A DNA stretch of 64,000 nucleotides. It comes from Mucidula mucida (lineage: Eukaryota; Basidiomycota; Agaricomycetes; Agaricales; Physalacriaceae). Location: assembly GCA_015501055.1 (NCBI GenBank), contig JADNYV010000001.1, positions 124,001 through 188,000 of the forward strand, given 5' to 3'. The notes beneath the pieces are model-generated. The model was not told the origin of the DNA and ran no database searches. It saw only the letters and a list, made by a program, of their open reading frames with translations. A program made the translations under genes and the position numbers. Shown here in pieces: positions 25,660 to 37,464 of this stretch. Each line of letters begins with the position of its first letter. The first letter of the stretch is position 1.

Positions 25660-26127
25660 ACGAAGATGTGTCGGCACATTACGCTGTTATGTTTCATGCT
25701 TTCTTTTGCTATCTTTCGAGTGTTGTAAGTTCCAGTCAGTGTAGCGTTATAGTCTCCTGTTGTCGTATCCATTCTATTATATGTTCAATTTACGCATCTT
25801 TATATCCATCTCTTCGCAGAATATTGTCCAGACGGAAAGGAAATGGAGAGAGTGGGAATTGCCCATGGACGTTGAATGAGCGAAATACAAGCTTCAGAGA
25901 TAGCTCGGTGTTCAAAATTGGGCGCGATCGTTTTACGATTGTCTTGGTAAGAAACAATAGGAAACAATTACAAGGATTACCGAAACTCATCATTTCGTAC
26001 CCACAGGTAACAAGTCATCCATTTCTACGTGCACGATGTAGTATGTAATGGAGCTTCGAGGACGCTGATGGCCGGATAACTATATCTACTTGAGCCCCAA
26101 ATCCCCGCATCTTGAACCTGAGACGCC
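25660..26127. other. Intergenic region between tandem paralogues
   Basis: About 470 bases. It is the 3' flank of paralogue 1 and the promoter of paralogue 2. No gene is seen. Confidence 0.45.
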
Positions 26128-28441
26128 ATGGTCAAACGGGAGCCGTACCCCGTTTTCCATGACGAGAGCCAATTCTTTACCGTCAATCAGCCATATCCGC
26201 CAAACTTTGAGTGGGAGAAGCCAGGCGAGGTGCTCACGTTTGCGCATTGGATTGCGGCGTGTCTAGGGACGCACACGCCTTTCTGGAATTTCTACTTTAA
26301 ACCCAAGGTACGTGACTTGACGCTCGATTGGGCTTGACGCGACGCGACGGCAGGCTGCGTTTATCCTCCTGGAGATCGAGAAGAGTGTGGATGGGAAATG
26401 GATGAGGAAGATTTTGGGGAACACAAGTGGAAGAAGATCCTTGCCCATCCGAGAAAGGAGGATGAATATGGAATTCCCAGATCTTCCCGTGCGCACTCAG
26501 TACTGCCGACGTCAGGAAATCAGGTAGGTCGCGTCTCCGAGACAATGATCATCCTCATTTATACTACAGGATGGCGAAGCTACGAAATCAAGCCTGAATG
26601 GTTCGAGAACTGGGCCCCGGAAAAGGAGTGAGTGTCTCGCCGATTTGTGGCGAGGGTCGATTGACGCGTCTGCAAGGTTCAACGTCAACCCATATCCCAC
26701 ACCAGACTTTTGCGAACCGCCGCACGAGGACATAACTGGACTTCCTCTCTGTAGGAAATTGCCCAAGGCGTTTAGACCACCTCCTGTGGTGGCGCCAAAA
26801 CCGGCAGGTGGGGGACCGACGCGTTTTTCGCCCTAAAAATATTGATGAACCTTAGTTCCCGGTTCGGCTGAATGGGCAAACGACAGGTCTGGGACTCCTG
26901 TTCGCGGCAATGGACGTGCAAGAGCGAGAGGGCGGGGTGCCAGTAGTCGCGGTAATGGTCGAGGAAATGCAAATACTAAGCCAGGTCGCGCCTGTACGTC
27001 TCACAAAGTATTTTTGATTTAAAAAGGAACAAGTTCTGAATCTTGTTTGTAGGGGACCAGCCTCTTGAACAATCGGGAGGTAACAATCAACGCCGTCCAG
27101 ATATTCATGAAAACCGAACAGCGAAGCAACCAACGACTACGTCGTCTCCACCACAGGTGAGACCGCAAATATAACTTGTACTCACTCATCCCCTACCGAT
27201 AGAATATCCGAGCTACGTCAAGTACGCCCTCTTCCTCTGGGGCGTGGGATGACCTTGAGCAAGCTGCCAACATTCAATCGTCCATCAGTCAGTATCGTCA
27301 TTACTGAACAATTCCATTGACAACCTTTTGCCCCAAAGGCAGCAACCAGAGCACAATCACGATGCTCAGCGAAGACGGTGAACAGCTAGAGGCGTCGGCG
27401 TCAGTCGGCATAGCTATGCAGATGGCAGACAAACATGTCACTCCCGCCAACCAGCGAGGACCCATGTCCCCAGCTTCTCGTCGCAAAGCTCAGAAGGAGC
27501 AATCTCGACTGCGCAACACAGAGGATGATCAGGCCGTGCCACCGAATCCCTCGGCCATCGTGACGCTCGACGGGAGCGTGCGTGCCAATCCGTTGGTGAC
27601 TACAAGTAAGTTCATTCCCTGAACCAAATGACGCACTTGTTCATCACCGCCAGAATCTGCTTGGGCAAAAGGACCTCCCGTCAATTCGAAGAATGGCCCT
27701 CCAGGCCTAGTTCATCCGTCGCTAGCTAAACCACAAGCGTCGAGCTCTACCGTGACAGGCGGCAGAATCATCATTACGGAAGAGGACGACGAACCGGATG
27801 TCGCTCTCGTCGACCATACTATGTCGGCATCTACCGTGTGGGCCTCTGAGGCGCCATCCCACTGGATGAGCGATACCTGGATGGGTGATACTTGGACGGG
27901 ACCCCCGAACCCTGATCCTGTCATTGATCCTGAAGACGAACCACCGAGGTGTACACTGCACCAAGTCATATGCAAGACTGCCATCTGTGATACTTATAGC
28001 AAGCAGATGCGGACTTGGAAGAAGGAATACAGGAAGAGGCATAACGGCGAGGATCCCCCGCTCAAACCTGGTCCGTACAATGTCAAGGTTGCGGAGAGGG
28101 AAGCTGCCCAGCAGAAGAAGATTTCGGATGCGGAGAAAAAGCAGAGGAAGCAGAGGAAGCAGGAGGAGAGGGCGCAACATGAGAAAGAGAAGGCAGATTT
28201 CGAGAAGTTGGCGGAGACTCGGACGAAAGCAATGGAGGAAGGGGAGAGACGGCAGATGGAAGCCGAACATGAAAGAACTTTTTCGAAACCCTGGGACGAA
28301 TACGAAGATGAAGAAGCGTTCGGAAGTGACCCAGCTGAGGAAATTTTGGGAGGTGGAAAGAAGGACGAGGGCCATCAACAACCGTGGAAGAAAGAGGTAG
28401 TTGCAGAGCCGGAAGAGGATGAGGAAGAAGAGCCTTGGTAA
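26128..28441 (+). CDS. RG-rich protein with C-x2-H-x3-C-x4-C motif, paralogue 2 (one probable frameshift)
   Basis: Tandem paralogue of the gene at 23782. Shared features in the same order: FFTVNQPYPPNFEWEKP, HWIAACLGTH, ILLEIEKS, a GEHKWKKIL block, FNVNPYPTPDFCEPPHED, a central RG-rich part (GNGRGNANTKPGRA), the Cys/His cluster CTLHQVICKTAIC (27950-27988) and GPYNVKVAEREA followed by a long charged helix and an acidic tail ending EEPW. The frame breaks once, at the GGGG run 26416-26419: one more G would join ILG to EHKWKKIL, which matches paralogue 1 (LLGEHRWK). This looks like a base-calling loss. The central exons around 26850-27620 were placed only loosely. Function unknown. Confidence 0.72.
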
Positions 28442-28528
28442 AAAGCTCTGTTATGTCACTTACCATTTTTTGCGTTCACGATGTACATCCGATCAGTACC
28501 ATCATTGTCAATGTCATCATTCTGTTTT

Positions 28529-30421
28529 TCAAAAGAAAGTTGGTTCGCCCTTCTCGAGCCGGATCCTCTTCACACCATCTTCAGTCCGCCACGGGACTTC
28601 GTCGTCCCAATGCGTAATAACAACCACCGCTTGATCGTCACCTATCCCACCACCCTCTCTCAGATACCGCTTTGCCACAGTCACCATCCGCTCATCCATC
28701 CCGCTCCACACCTCGTCCAGAAGCACCAGCTGCGGTCGCCCAACCAGGGCCCGCATCAGGAGCACCATCCTCTGCTCCCCAACGCCCAATCCACAAAATC
28801 GCGCTTCGCAAACTTGTCAGCTGCATCATCATCCGCCCCAGGTTCCACGCGGCGGGCCCAGCGCAGCAATCACCTCGGCGCAGCGCTCTCGCCGCCATAT
28901 CACGTCCCCCTCCGTCAGTTCACGCATGACGCCCGTGCCCACCGCGTGTCTGCCGCGCGGGACAAAGGTGCCGTCAAAGCCAGTCCCCACGACGTCCCAT
29001 ACCGACATGCCCGCGCGCCGTGGGAAGGCGTCGAACATCTCTGGGGAGAGCACGCCGATGAGGGACTGCAGGTGTGGCGTCGGTATCCTTTGCGCGGACG
29101 CCCAAAGAGGTGGAGGTGCGCGGAGTTTGCCGCGAGCTGCGTGTAGGACTGGGGGTGGTCGCCGGTGAGAAGGGAAAGGAGGGTGGTTTTGCCGGAGCCG
29201 TTCTCGCCTTGGAGGTGCCATCGCTCCCCTTGACGGATCTGCCAGTTCAGGTTTTGGATAACCTATGTACATACGAAACAGGGGGTGTGAAAAATAAGCA
29301 AGGACGAGTTGGAAATACGCGGTTTGGCTTGCCTTTCGGTCTTGGTATTGAACTTTGATATTCTTCATATCCACGACAATGTCTCCGACGCGAGACTGGA
29401 GAGGTGGGGTCGAGGTAATTTCCGAGGTGGCTCGCAAGGCTTCTTCCGAGAGAATGTGATGTTTAAGCCCGGTTTTTACTGATGTTCCTCGTAACAGAGC
29501 TACATGCGTAATCCAATCGGGGACGGGGTCATGCAGTCTGAGTCCCAGAATAACGCGGGGACTTTGGGTAGAGTGAAGATTATGCAGGAGGTTCAATAGA
29601 TTCGGGCGGTTCTTCACATCCAGCCCAGCTGGGAATTTAATGAGCACGGGAAGCAGTGACAGCGAATCCCCACCTACTCAACGGCTCATCAAGAGCAAGA
29701 GCTGCGGCTGATTCCATATCGCTCGCAGAATTCTGGCCGACGCGTCTGGCCGTTGCTCAGTGCAATCAGAGGGAGGTCCAGGAATGCGGAAAGACCCATT
29801 TTCTGGACCAGAGAATCAAACAACGCGTGTCTTTCTGGGGACAAACTGTCTGCGCCATTCATCTGGTTTTCCTTCCAAGCTGGATCACGGAGTTCTTCTG
29901 GGATACCGCCAAAGGGGTCTATTGTTTCGGGGAACATGTGCTGCCGTAGAGTGACACGGTGTTCATCTTGAACGGCGCCATACCGTGCTGTGTAGTCATA
30001 GAATGCGCCGCTAGAAGCGCGCCGTCTGTTTCCAAAGGACACGATGGATATTTGGTCTCTAGGATCTTGGGGGTATATGAAGGGAAGAGACCTTCCGGAG
30101 GAGGAGGGTAAGGGCTTATTCGGAGGTGGCCAAGCAGGGTCTGTTTACGGTACGAGTCAGATGAGTGTTACAAGATCAGGTCATGGTGTTTCCCACTTGG
30201 AAAAGGTCATGTTTTTCATGCGAAGCGGAAGAGATGACCGCCCAGTTTTCGTTCTCGTTGACAGTCCAGTTGACGTCGCGAAATACAGGCCGCGAGGCGT
30301 CTCCGAAGCGATATATGTTGGCTTTGGGAATATGTACAACGGCTTTGGTGCTGTGATGCCGCGAGAGCCCTTGTATCCGTTCACCGCGTAGACGAAGAGC
30401 CCTGGATAGTGGTATTGACAT
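28529..30421 (-). CDS. Twin-NBD ABC ATPase (no membrane domain), interrupted by several single-base frameshifts
   Basis: Soluble ABC protein with two nucleotide-binding domains, like the fungal YDR061W / bacterial ModF group. From the start at about 30421 the first domain has VFRDVNWTVNENENWAVIS followed by a degenerate Walker A (SSASHEKHD in place of GxxGxGKS/T), the signature ALSNGQT and LLLL..DEPLS. The second has a normal Walker A (GENGSGKTTLL, about 29180-29212), the signature GVGEQRM and Walker B LVLLDEVWSGMD. Family blocks sit in different frames. Moving between them needs one extra base near 30083, 29736, 29690, 29089, 28858, 28837 and 28796, each within or beside a homopolymer. Protein similarity stays high throughout. 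Either the sequence has base-calling losses or this is a very young pseudogene. An intron at about 30130-30185 appears genuine. The gene is divergent from MED11, with starts 89 bases apart. Confidence 0.7.
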
Positions 30422-30510
30422 GGAGAACGAGCGAGTCAAGTGGTGGCGACGATCCAAAAAGTGGACGATCGGGCCGGAGATACTTAATAACCCACTTACA
30501 TCCCGCCACC

Positions 30511-31085
30511 ATGTCGGCCCACGGTGAACCCGACGCGATGTTTACTGACTTGGATCCCATCTGGACGACCTGTCGGTCAGCGAGGCAGATATATGCGTTG
30601 GGACTTGTCGACAAGGCGGGTGATCAGGTATTTCGTTGAATAATTTCCTTACGCGATGAACAGGAAATAAGTGAACTGCTGTCACTCGCAGCGTCGTCCA
30701 TCTCCCTATTGACGCTTCCACAAACGGATGGTCCCGACGACGCGCTACCGCAAGGCGAGGAACGTATCGAAAAGTTCGTCCTCGAGGCCGGGGAATACTT
30801 TGAAAAGTTGGATGTACGTATTCACGTCGCCGGTTTGGCACGAGCTAAAGTGATATCCAGTCTATTCAAGGAGCCATCCGGTCCTCATTAGCGCAGGTGC
30901 GGCGCGCGCGTATTGCGCCTAGTGCGATTAATGCACCGCCAGCTGGATTTGTACCACCGAGTATGGGCGTGGCGTTGGACAGGACTGTGGAAGGGAAAGA
31001 GACAAAGGGCCTACAGGAAAGCAGGGTAGAGCGGGATGCTTGGACGGGTATTCTTGATGCTCTAAAAAGAATGAGGGAAGAATGA
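30511..31085 (+). CDS. MED11: Mediator subunit 11
   Basis: Small head-module subunit of Mediator, bridging transcription factors and RNA polymerase II. Three exons (30511-30627, 30664-30813, 30861-31085) give 163 residues. Key parts: IYALGLVDK, then EISELLSLAASSISLLTLP and FVLEAGEYFEKLD, then IQGAIRSSLAQVRRARIAPSAINAPP, the helical bundle pattern of fungal Med11 as I recall it. The start has a good context (GCCACCATG). It is divergent from the ABC ATPase gene, so the two share a very short promoter. The family assignment is from motif memory and is fairly secure; another small Mediator head subunit is the alternative. Confidence 0.75.
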
Positions 31086-31165
31086 TTACAGCAAGTGAAT
31101 TTCTGTGTATGGCTACATGAATGCTGATTATTACAGTGGCTTCGATAACGGGATTCTCTTGATAT

Positions 31166-31651
31166 TTAGACGGACACTTCTTCGAGAACAGATTCGGCGT
31201 TGAGGAGCTCGGGATCCTCTTGAAATTCCTCTTTGGTCTTGATGGAGACCTTTGGAGGGAAGGTTAATAAAGAGATGGATGGAGAGAGATGGCCTACGAT
31301 GAGATCTCTGAGCTCTCCTGCAGCTTTACCAGCTCTGGTGGCAGAGTCTTCGATCATGCGTTCGCCTTCTGCGAGCATGCGCGTCTGTGAGACAAGGTTG
31401 GACGAATAAACGTTGAGAAAGATGGCAGACGAACAGCATTCTTGACATCCCACTCATCGGGGGCAACGCCGTCAGCGATGAGCTTGTCGAGCTTGCGCTT
31501 CTGGTCCTCGGCTCCTTGCGATAGAGATTGTGCTCTTTGCATAGACTAAATCGAGTTGAGATGAGCGAAAGGGACGGGAGTGAATGGCTAACCGTTTTGC
31601 GGCTGCTGATTTTATTTTGAGTTGGCGTTGGATAGCCTGAAGGTCGGACAT
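31166..31651 (-). CDS. TBCA: Tubulin-folding cofactor A (one probable frameshift)
   Basis: Chaperone that binds beta-tubulin after its release from the CCT chaperonin (Rbl2 in yeast). Three exons. The N-terminus MSDLQAIQRQLKIKSAAAKR joins through a 47-base intron to LCKEHNLYRKE, then EDQKRKLDKLIADGVAPDEWDVKNA, and after a second intron TRMLAEGERMIEDSATR and a C-terminal helix (AAGELRDLIV). The three-helix bundle of the family is complete, followed by an acidic tail ending EEVSV. The frame changes between LYRKE and AEDQKRK near 31512: one extra base there restores the family motif. Because the rest is intact, I read it as a sequencing loss. Convergent with MED11; starts 248 bases from the divergent bHLH gene. 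Confidence 0.85.
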
Positions 31652-31898
31652 TATTATTGTAAGAGGAGGCCCGCGGATGTAAACAAAGAACACGTCCAAA
31701 TAGGGATGAATGAATGATTGAAAACAAATACTGACGTGCAAATAATACGCGTTGGCTCTCGTCCTTTCCCTACGAGGACTCCGTTGCCGGCCATTGTTCT
31801 TTTTGTTTTCTTTCTTCACTGACGACCCGGACGACTAACGACTCTTTTTTTCTAACCTGCTCACTCACACCGCAAAAATTCCACCACCCACACTAGTC

Positions 31899-32976
31899 AT
31901 GGACCACAACATGAACGAGGCTGCACCATATCCTAGTTATTACCCACCGGGCGAGGACCCTGGGTATAGCATCGCCTATGCGCCGTCCATGAGCCCTTAT
32001 CAGGTTGTGCAGAACAGCCCACAAACGCGTGGGTGACCACTCATTGTCCGCCGCATGTCCATCCATCTGATTATGTTTCTTTACTTGCAGGGCTTGGGGA
32101 ATTGCAGCAGCAGCAGCAGCCGATGGGCCAGTACCACGCTATGCCCCCGTTCCAGCAGCAGCAGCAGTCCCATCAATATCAGCAGCCGCAACCCGTGTAC
32201 GCCCCTTCCGAGCAGCCGCATGTCATGCCCATTGCTACTTCGCCCCCTCCACCTCCTTCCCCTGACCTCTACGACCCTTTGTCTCCTCCCATTTCCGGAT
32301 CCGACACCTCAGCTGACGGTCTCTACCACCACAATAGCAGTGGCCAGAATTCTCCATCATCCTCTCGAGCCAACAGTCTAGTCCATCGCTCGGTCCGTTA
32401 CAATCCAACACCGTCCCCAACAAGTTCTTCCGGCGGTCGCAGAGGCAGAGGTCGTTCCCAGGATTCTGACGAAGACGACATGGGTGTCCTGTTCTCCGAG
32501 AACCTAGCCCATTCACGCAAAGAGGCTACTAGACGCCAGCGCATCGAGGCTGAGCAGCGCCGCCGCGATGAATTGCGCGATGGCTACGCAAAGCTCAAGG
32601 ACGTCTTGCCAGTCTCTAACCAGAAGAGTAGCAAGGTTTCTCTGCTTGATCGAGGTCAGTCTCTCCTATCTGCTGCTTCATCGATCCTGACCCGACTCTC
32701 GTAGCTACCCAGTACATCCAGACGCTAGAAAAGGAAAACCAGGGCCTTCAGGCGCGTATCGCACAGGTCGAGGCTGAGATGCAGCATTTGCGAACGCTCA
32801 ATGAGAAGATAGCACTCGGCACAGACGCGGGCACGCCTTCACCCAGTGTGTTCAATCACTCGCGTCCACTGTCGCCGCCACCAGAGGCTCCCATACCAGG
32901 ACACTCACTCGCCAATGTTCGAGGGCAGGACCCTCCATCCGAGTCTTCCAGTCCTTCTGCCTCTGAGGACTATTGA
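31899..32976 (+). CDS. bHLH-zip transcription factor, copy 1
   Basis: Nuclear DNA-binding regulator. Three exons (31899-32028, 32091-32654, 32705-32976) give 321 residues. The N-terminal half is low-complexity with two glutamine runs (LQQQQQP, FQQQQQS) and Pro/Ser-rich sequence, likely an activation region. SVRYNPTPSP precedes a basic stretch. The bHLH runs from about residue 168: EATRRQRIEAEQRRRDELRDGYAKLKDVLP, with the Glu and Arg of the E-box-contacting basic region, then SSKVSLLDRATQYIQTLEKENQ leading into a leucine-zipper-like helix. The tail is Pro/Ser-rich. A second gene with the same layout starts at 39846. Target genes are unknown. Confidence 0.88.
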
Positions 32977-35900
32977 CCATCTCTTTTTTTCTTCTTTCTT
33001 CACGACCACATCTTCCCTTTTCCTCATCTATTTTCATCACACGGGCATTTCATACACTGTTTTCATTTCATCCCTTCTTTCTCCAGCCTCTTTAACAGGA
33101 AATCATACGCGTGTATTAATTGCGAAAGAAAGTACAAAAGACACCACAAAAAGACTTATGGGCGCGCGATGGGAACGGCAGTGCCTTGTTCTCCCGTCCT
33201 ACGGCCACCACTCGTAAGAGACAACACTTTCCTGCCTCTTGATGTTGCAGCGTGGTGTTCTTTTTCGACCGAGGTTACAACGTGTTTGATTTTACAATCG
33301 CACCGCCCATCTCGTTGATCGATGATCGAATGCTATCGCATGTTTCCGTTCTCGCAGTCTTTCCCTTGCTGCCGCGCACTTGGCCGCACACACGTCTCCC
33401 CCCTGGGGACGACCTCACTCTTCCCATTTGCCACCCCATATATCACGACCTATTCTACGCCATCAAAAGTATTCTTCCGTAGGGGAGGAATACCTACACG
33501 CTCTGTCATGATTCTTGACGAATGTTCGAATTGACTCACTTTGATGTGCTGGGACGCGGGATTTGATTTGTAGGATGGATCTAGACTACGACGGAGGCAG
33601 ATTGTGTCGAGGGCCAATGATGATCAGCTGGATTCGACGACCTCCCACCGCGTTTTTCCTTCGCTTGATGGTATCGAAGGACGTGTCATTGGTTGATACA
33701 CGGCGGCGGCGGGAGCTGGAGCGCGTTATGGAGTCTGGATTGGTTGGGGTACTCGACGAACTGCTGAATTGCTATTCGCGACTTGGTCTTATCGCCTTCC
33801 TGCATATCACCGCGTTATGGACACTTTTATCGAAGATGAGCAATATTACTGTACGCGCGTTAATGAGGTTTTATCAGCATCTTCATTTTTGTATGAGGTT
33901 CAAGCTTCACTGTACACGCGACACTCAAACTGGTGTGTGTCTCTGAGGCTTTCGCATTTATGGGGTTGTTGTTGTGGGGAGTCTTCCCGCGTTCATCTAG
34001 GCGGTTAATCAGAGTCATTATCTACGCCATATAGAGTGGTGATTAACTTCGAAATCCCAGACTAGCATGGACCTTCGTGAGGTTCCACGTCCGACAGAGA
34101 GGATCTCCGATGATTTCATGTGGGCATCGACAAGACCTGCTTGCACGTTTTCAAGTCGTGTCCGCACAACGGAGAGTATCGCGCCCATCAATTTGGGCTT
34201 GGACTCAGCGACATTGCTCGACGAGTTTCAGGGTGACACTTCTTAACTCTCCACAACATTCGCGTGTATGCGGAGTTTGAGTTTAGAACATTGGGCAGCC
34301 TGTAGCAGGATGATCTGTGCAGATGAAGGGAGGGACATAGACACCGGATTTCACAAACCCACAATGTGCGTGCGCGTCTGTGATTGAGAGAAAAACTACA
34401 AAGAAACTTCCGAGCTCAGCTCAGAATCCAGATCGCGCGAGTGTGTTATTCCTCATTAGAACCATTCCTTGTGTCGCGCGTGCGAGTGAGTGCGCTGTAA
34501 TCAGATTTCGGAGATGGGTGATCGCCCACCGGAACAGTGTATTCAGAGTCCCACGAAAAAACCCTGACGAAACCTTAATTAGGCGACCCGATCTTTTTCC
34601 TTTTTGGGATACCACCTCAAGGCAAGGTTCGACCTGCACCGTGATGGCACAGTGTTGAAATCACGAGCGGACGGTGCGGATATGTCGCCGCTGCCTGCGC
34701 GCGCCGACTACAACCGCTCTTCATTTTCAGCGCTTCAACAATAGGTCTATTGTTCTCAATCTGGCGCTGCTTGTTCACTGTTCGCCCACGGAACAAAAGT
34801 TTAATGCGGCTATTATATATGCTGAGGCTTTTTCTACTGGGTTATTGTTCTGCTTTTGCGCCGTATGCTTCCCTAGCGGAGACAATCAGCAGCCCCTCCA
34901 TGGTCGCCGTGGCGCTATCCGCCAAGCTCTGGCTTGTTACCTCCGAATTTCTGCTCGTGGAATTTTCCAAGATGACTAGGATCAAGAGTATAGTCGCTTC
35001 TACCCGATACCCCAATGCATTGCGATGTGAGTCAACGAGCTTCTCTCGATGCACTAGTCGCGAAATGAGCGGAACTACACTGTGGCGCAGAAGATTTTCT
35101 GCTTCTTAGAGCATCGGTGTGGCTCTTCTTCTCCTATCCCTTGGGTGCGTGTTTCCATAAACCTGATTCAAGAGCCTCAAATCCGTTTCTCCTAGAGCTC
35201 AAGCCGGGTCTTACGAAGCGCAGTCCTTACGGGACTCGAATTATGCTCTTGCCTGTCTACCTACTCGTCCGCTTCGGTGCAGCATTGCCGAGGCTAGAAC
35301 TCATACGCACGGACTCCACGTATTCACCCGTAGATTCATAGGGCCGGGTACATTGGGTACGAATCTTGTTTCGTGTATACATGGACTTGTACGCGACATC
35401 GGACACGGATCTTCTTCTTTCTGTGGTCTATGAAGCTCAAGACGGCGGGGGACCACCTCCCATCGATTCGACTGTCTTGTTCTTCGTGGCTCCTCAGTGT
35501 GAAGAGCATACAATCGATGAGTACTGATATATGTATACGAGAAACTGAATTGTCCACAGCTTCCTTGAACTTGAAAAAGCCAGCGGCGCTATTCTCGAGT
35601 GCTCAGAATAAGTACCTGTGCGTGCTAAGTGTTGTTTCAATCCGATGGACTGTTTCGTTCTTGGTGATAACTTCAAACAGAGGGTCTCATCCAGCGGCTC
35701 GCCTAGGTGGCTGGTACTACCGACGCAATCCTTCTTGCCGGCTATCTGGTTGTGACACAATCCATCCTCACCCTGCTGGCTTGGCTCCCCGGTCCAATCC
35801 AGCTGAGTCGGCGGTTTTCTGGGACCCCTGTGAATTGATTGGCTGCTACCACGGCACGACGAAGCATTGCACAGTTCCAGTCGGTCATTTCTTCTTACAT

Positions 35901-37464
35901 TTCTAGGCGCCGGAGAAGCGCAATACATTTTTGGAACCGGTAGGATACAGAAATATCTCACGAACTGTCACGGGCCTGCTTCCCTCTGCTAGAAGTCCTG
36001 GGGAAAGGCGAGCGTTATGAGAATATGCCGACATTAATTTTGACCTCTATCATGACTCACGTTCTAGATCTACAGAGGATATTTGGTCACGCTACTGCTT
36101 AAGGCATCGGTGGCGCAATTGTGGACAAGGTCCGATGCAGGGCGATCAAGGATATGACAGCAACGGGGCAAGCGAACCAGAAGGCGGCTGACTGCATTCC
36201 CAGCGTCGCATAAGACTGAACGGCGAACAATTCCAGATCTATATATTGGGAACCCGGACCCGCCTAGTTAAGGAATATAGGACCATTTGCAGATAGCGCA
36301 GAGATATGAGATTATGGCACGACCCTTGACGAGGGCTTTAAGCTCCCGTGGGAATTACGCCTCGCGAATATCGGAGCCAGGTTGGGAAGAAGGAAAGTTG
36401 GAGGTCCCCAGGAGCCCTAGTAGAACGAGGCTACGTTTGGCAGTTCAATGATCGGGGATGTGTATGTATGCACGAATTGATTCGAGTGAGCGGAGGGACA
36501 GGAAGAGCATGCGTCATTAGAGAATAAGACCCAACGCCGAGTACCCATTCAGTCGGGAAGGACTATCCCATTTAGAACATAGGACAATCTACGATCATGA
36601 ACCACATCTGAGCCATCTGTATTCCCGGGAAAGCCCCCCAGACGCAGATCAGATGGGGGAATCCCTTTCTCTCCGTGTTGGAACAGTGTAAGTCTGAAGC
36701 GAAGTGCGTCAGAGGGGAATTGTGTCATTACGAGGGGTGACAACGCTACAGCAGCACCTCGAACAAGGCTGATGTACAGAGGATTTGCCCACTAACCAGA
36801 GCGATCGCGAGATCTGTCACGAGAAGGAGGCTCTGGAGTTTGGAAGCCCCGTTGGGAAAGAAGAGTGAACATATGAACAGCAGACCTCAGATGCCGTTGA
36901 GGTGAAAGGATGGAAGAGGATGCCATTCTTGGCCAACGCGCCCGTAAAAACCACAAATGTTCTCCCAGCCCCCCTTGCGTTGAGGATGGCTCGGAGAAGC
37001 TGGAGATCACGAAGAGCCAGTAAAGTCCGAGGAAGAGTGGTATAATATCACAGAATCCGCAAGAGTTAGTGACACGTTCCAAGGCAATACTGTGGTTTGA
37101 AGGCCCCGGCAGAAGAACAGCGATACCGTACGTGAGACCCCCCCGAATCAAAGCAAAGCAAACCAAGACGGCAGTACGAATAAGCGGTAGTTGCCCAAAA
37201 CAGTCCAAAAACGTCGAATAGCTTCGGAACGAACGTGCCTGTCACTCGGAGCTCGTTTGTTTTTGTTCCCACGCCCACCCGCACCGAGAATCGTGACGAC
37301 ATGTGTGACTGCGCCTTTGCCTGCCAATTACGACCGACAGCAGCGAGCTCTCCATTCACGGCTCGACGATACCCAGATACCAGGATAACGACCTATTGAC
37401 CTTATTCATCCTGTTACGTGCGCAACCCCGTCCTCGCTCCGTTTGAAACAAATATCCCGCAGCA
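32977..37464. other. Gene-poor region of about 4.5 kb
   Basis: No convincing gene. Open frames on both strands are under 180 codons and show no family motif. The best are 35373-35906 (+) and 36792-37208 (-), the latter with two hydrophobic stretches (LIRTAVLVCFALI, IIPLFLGLYWLFVISSF), which could be a fragment of a membrane protein. I saw no long direct repeats, terminal repeats or RNA genes by eye. It may include long untranslated regions of the first bHLH gene. Confidence 0.35.

Noticed and set aside
28529..30421. Calling the ABC ATPase a plain pseudogene
   Set aside because: All breaks are single-base losses, nearly all in homopolymers, with full protein conservation on both sides; the same signature occurs in other conserved genes, so a sequence error is more likely.
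32055..32381. Plus-strand open frame of 108 codons overlapping the first bHLH gene
   Set aside because: Out-of-frame shadow of the glutamine- and proline-rich exon.
36792..37208. Hydrophobic minus-strand open frame as a membrane protein gene
   Set aside because: Two hydrophobic stretches but no family motif, no clear splice partners and a Ser/Arg-rich end; kept only as a note in the gene-poor region.
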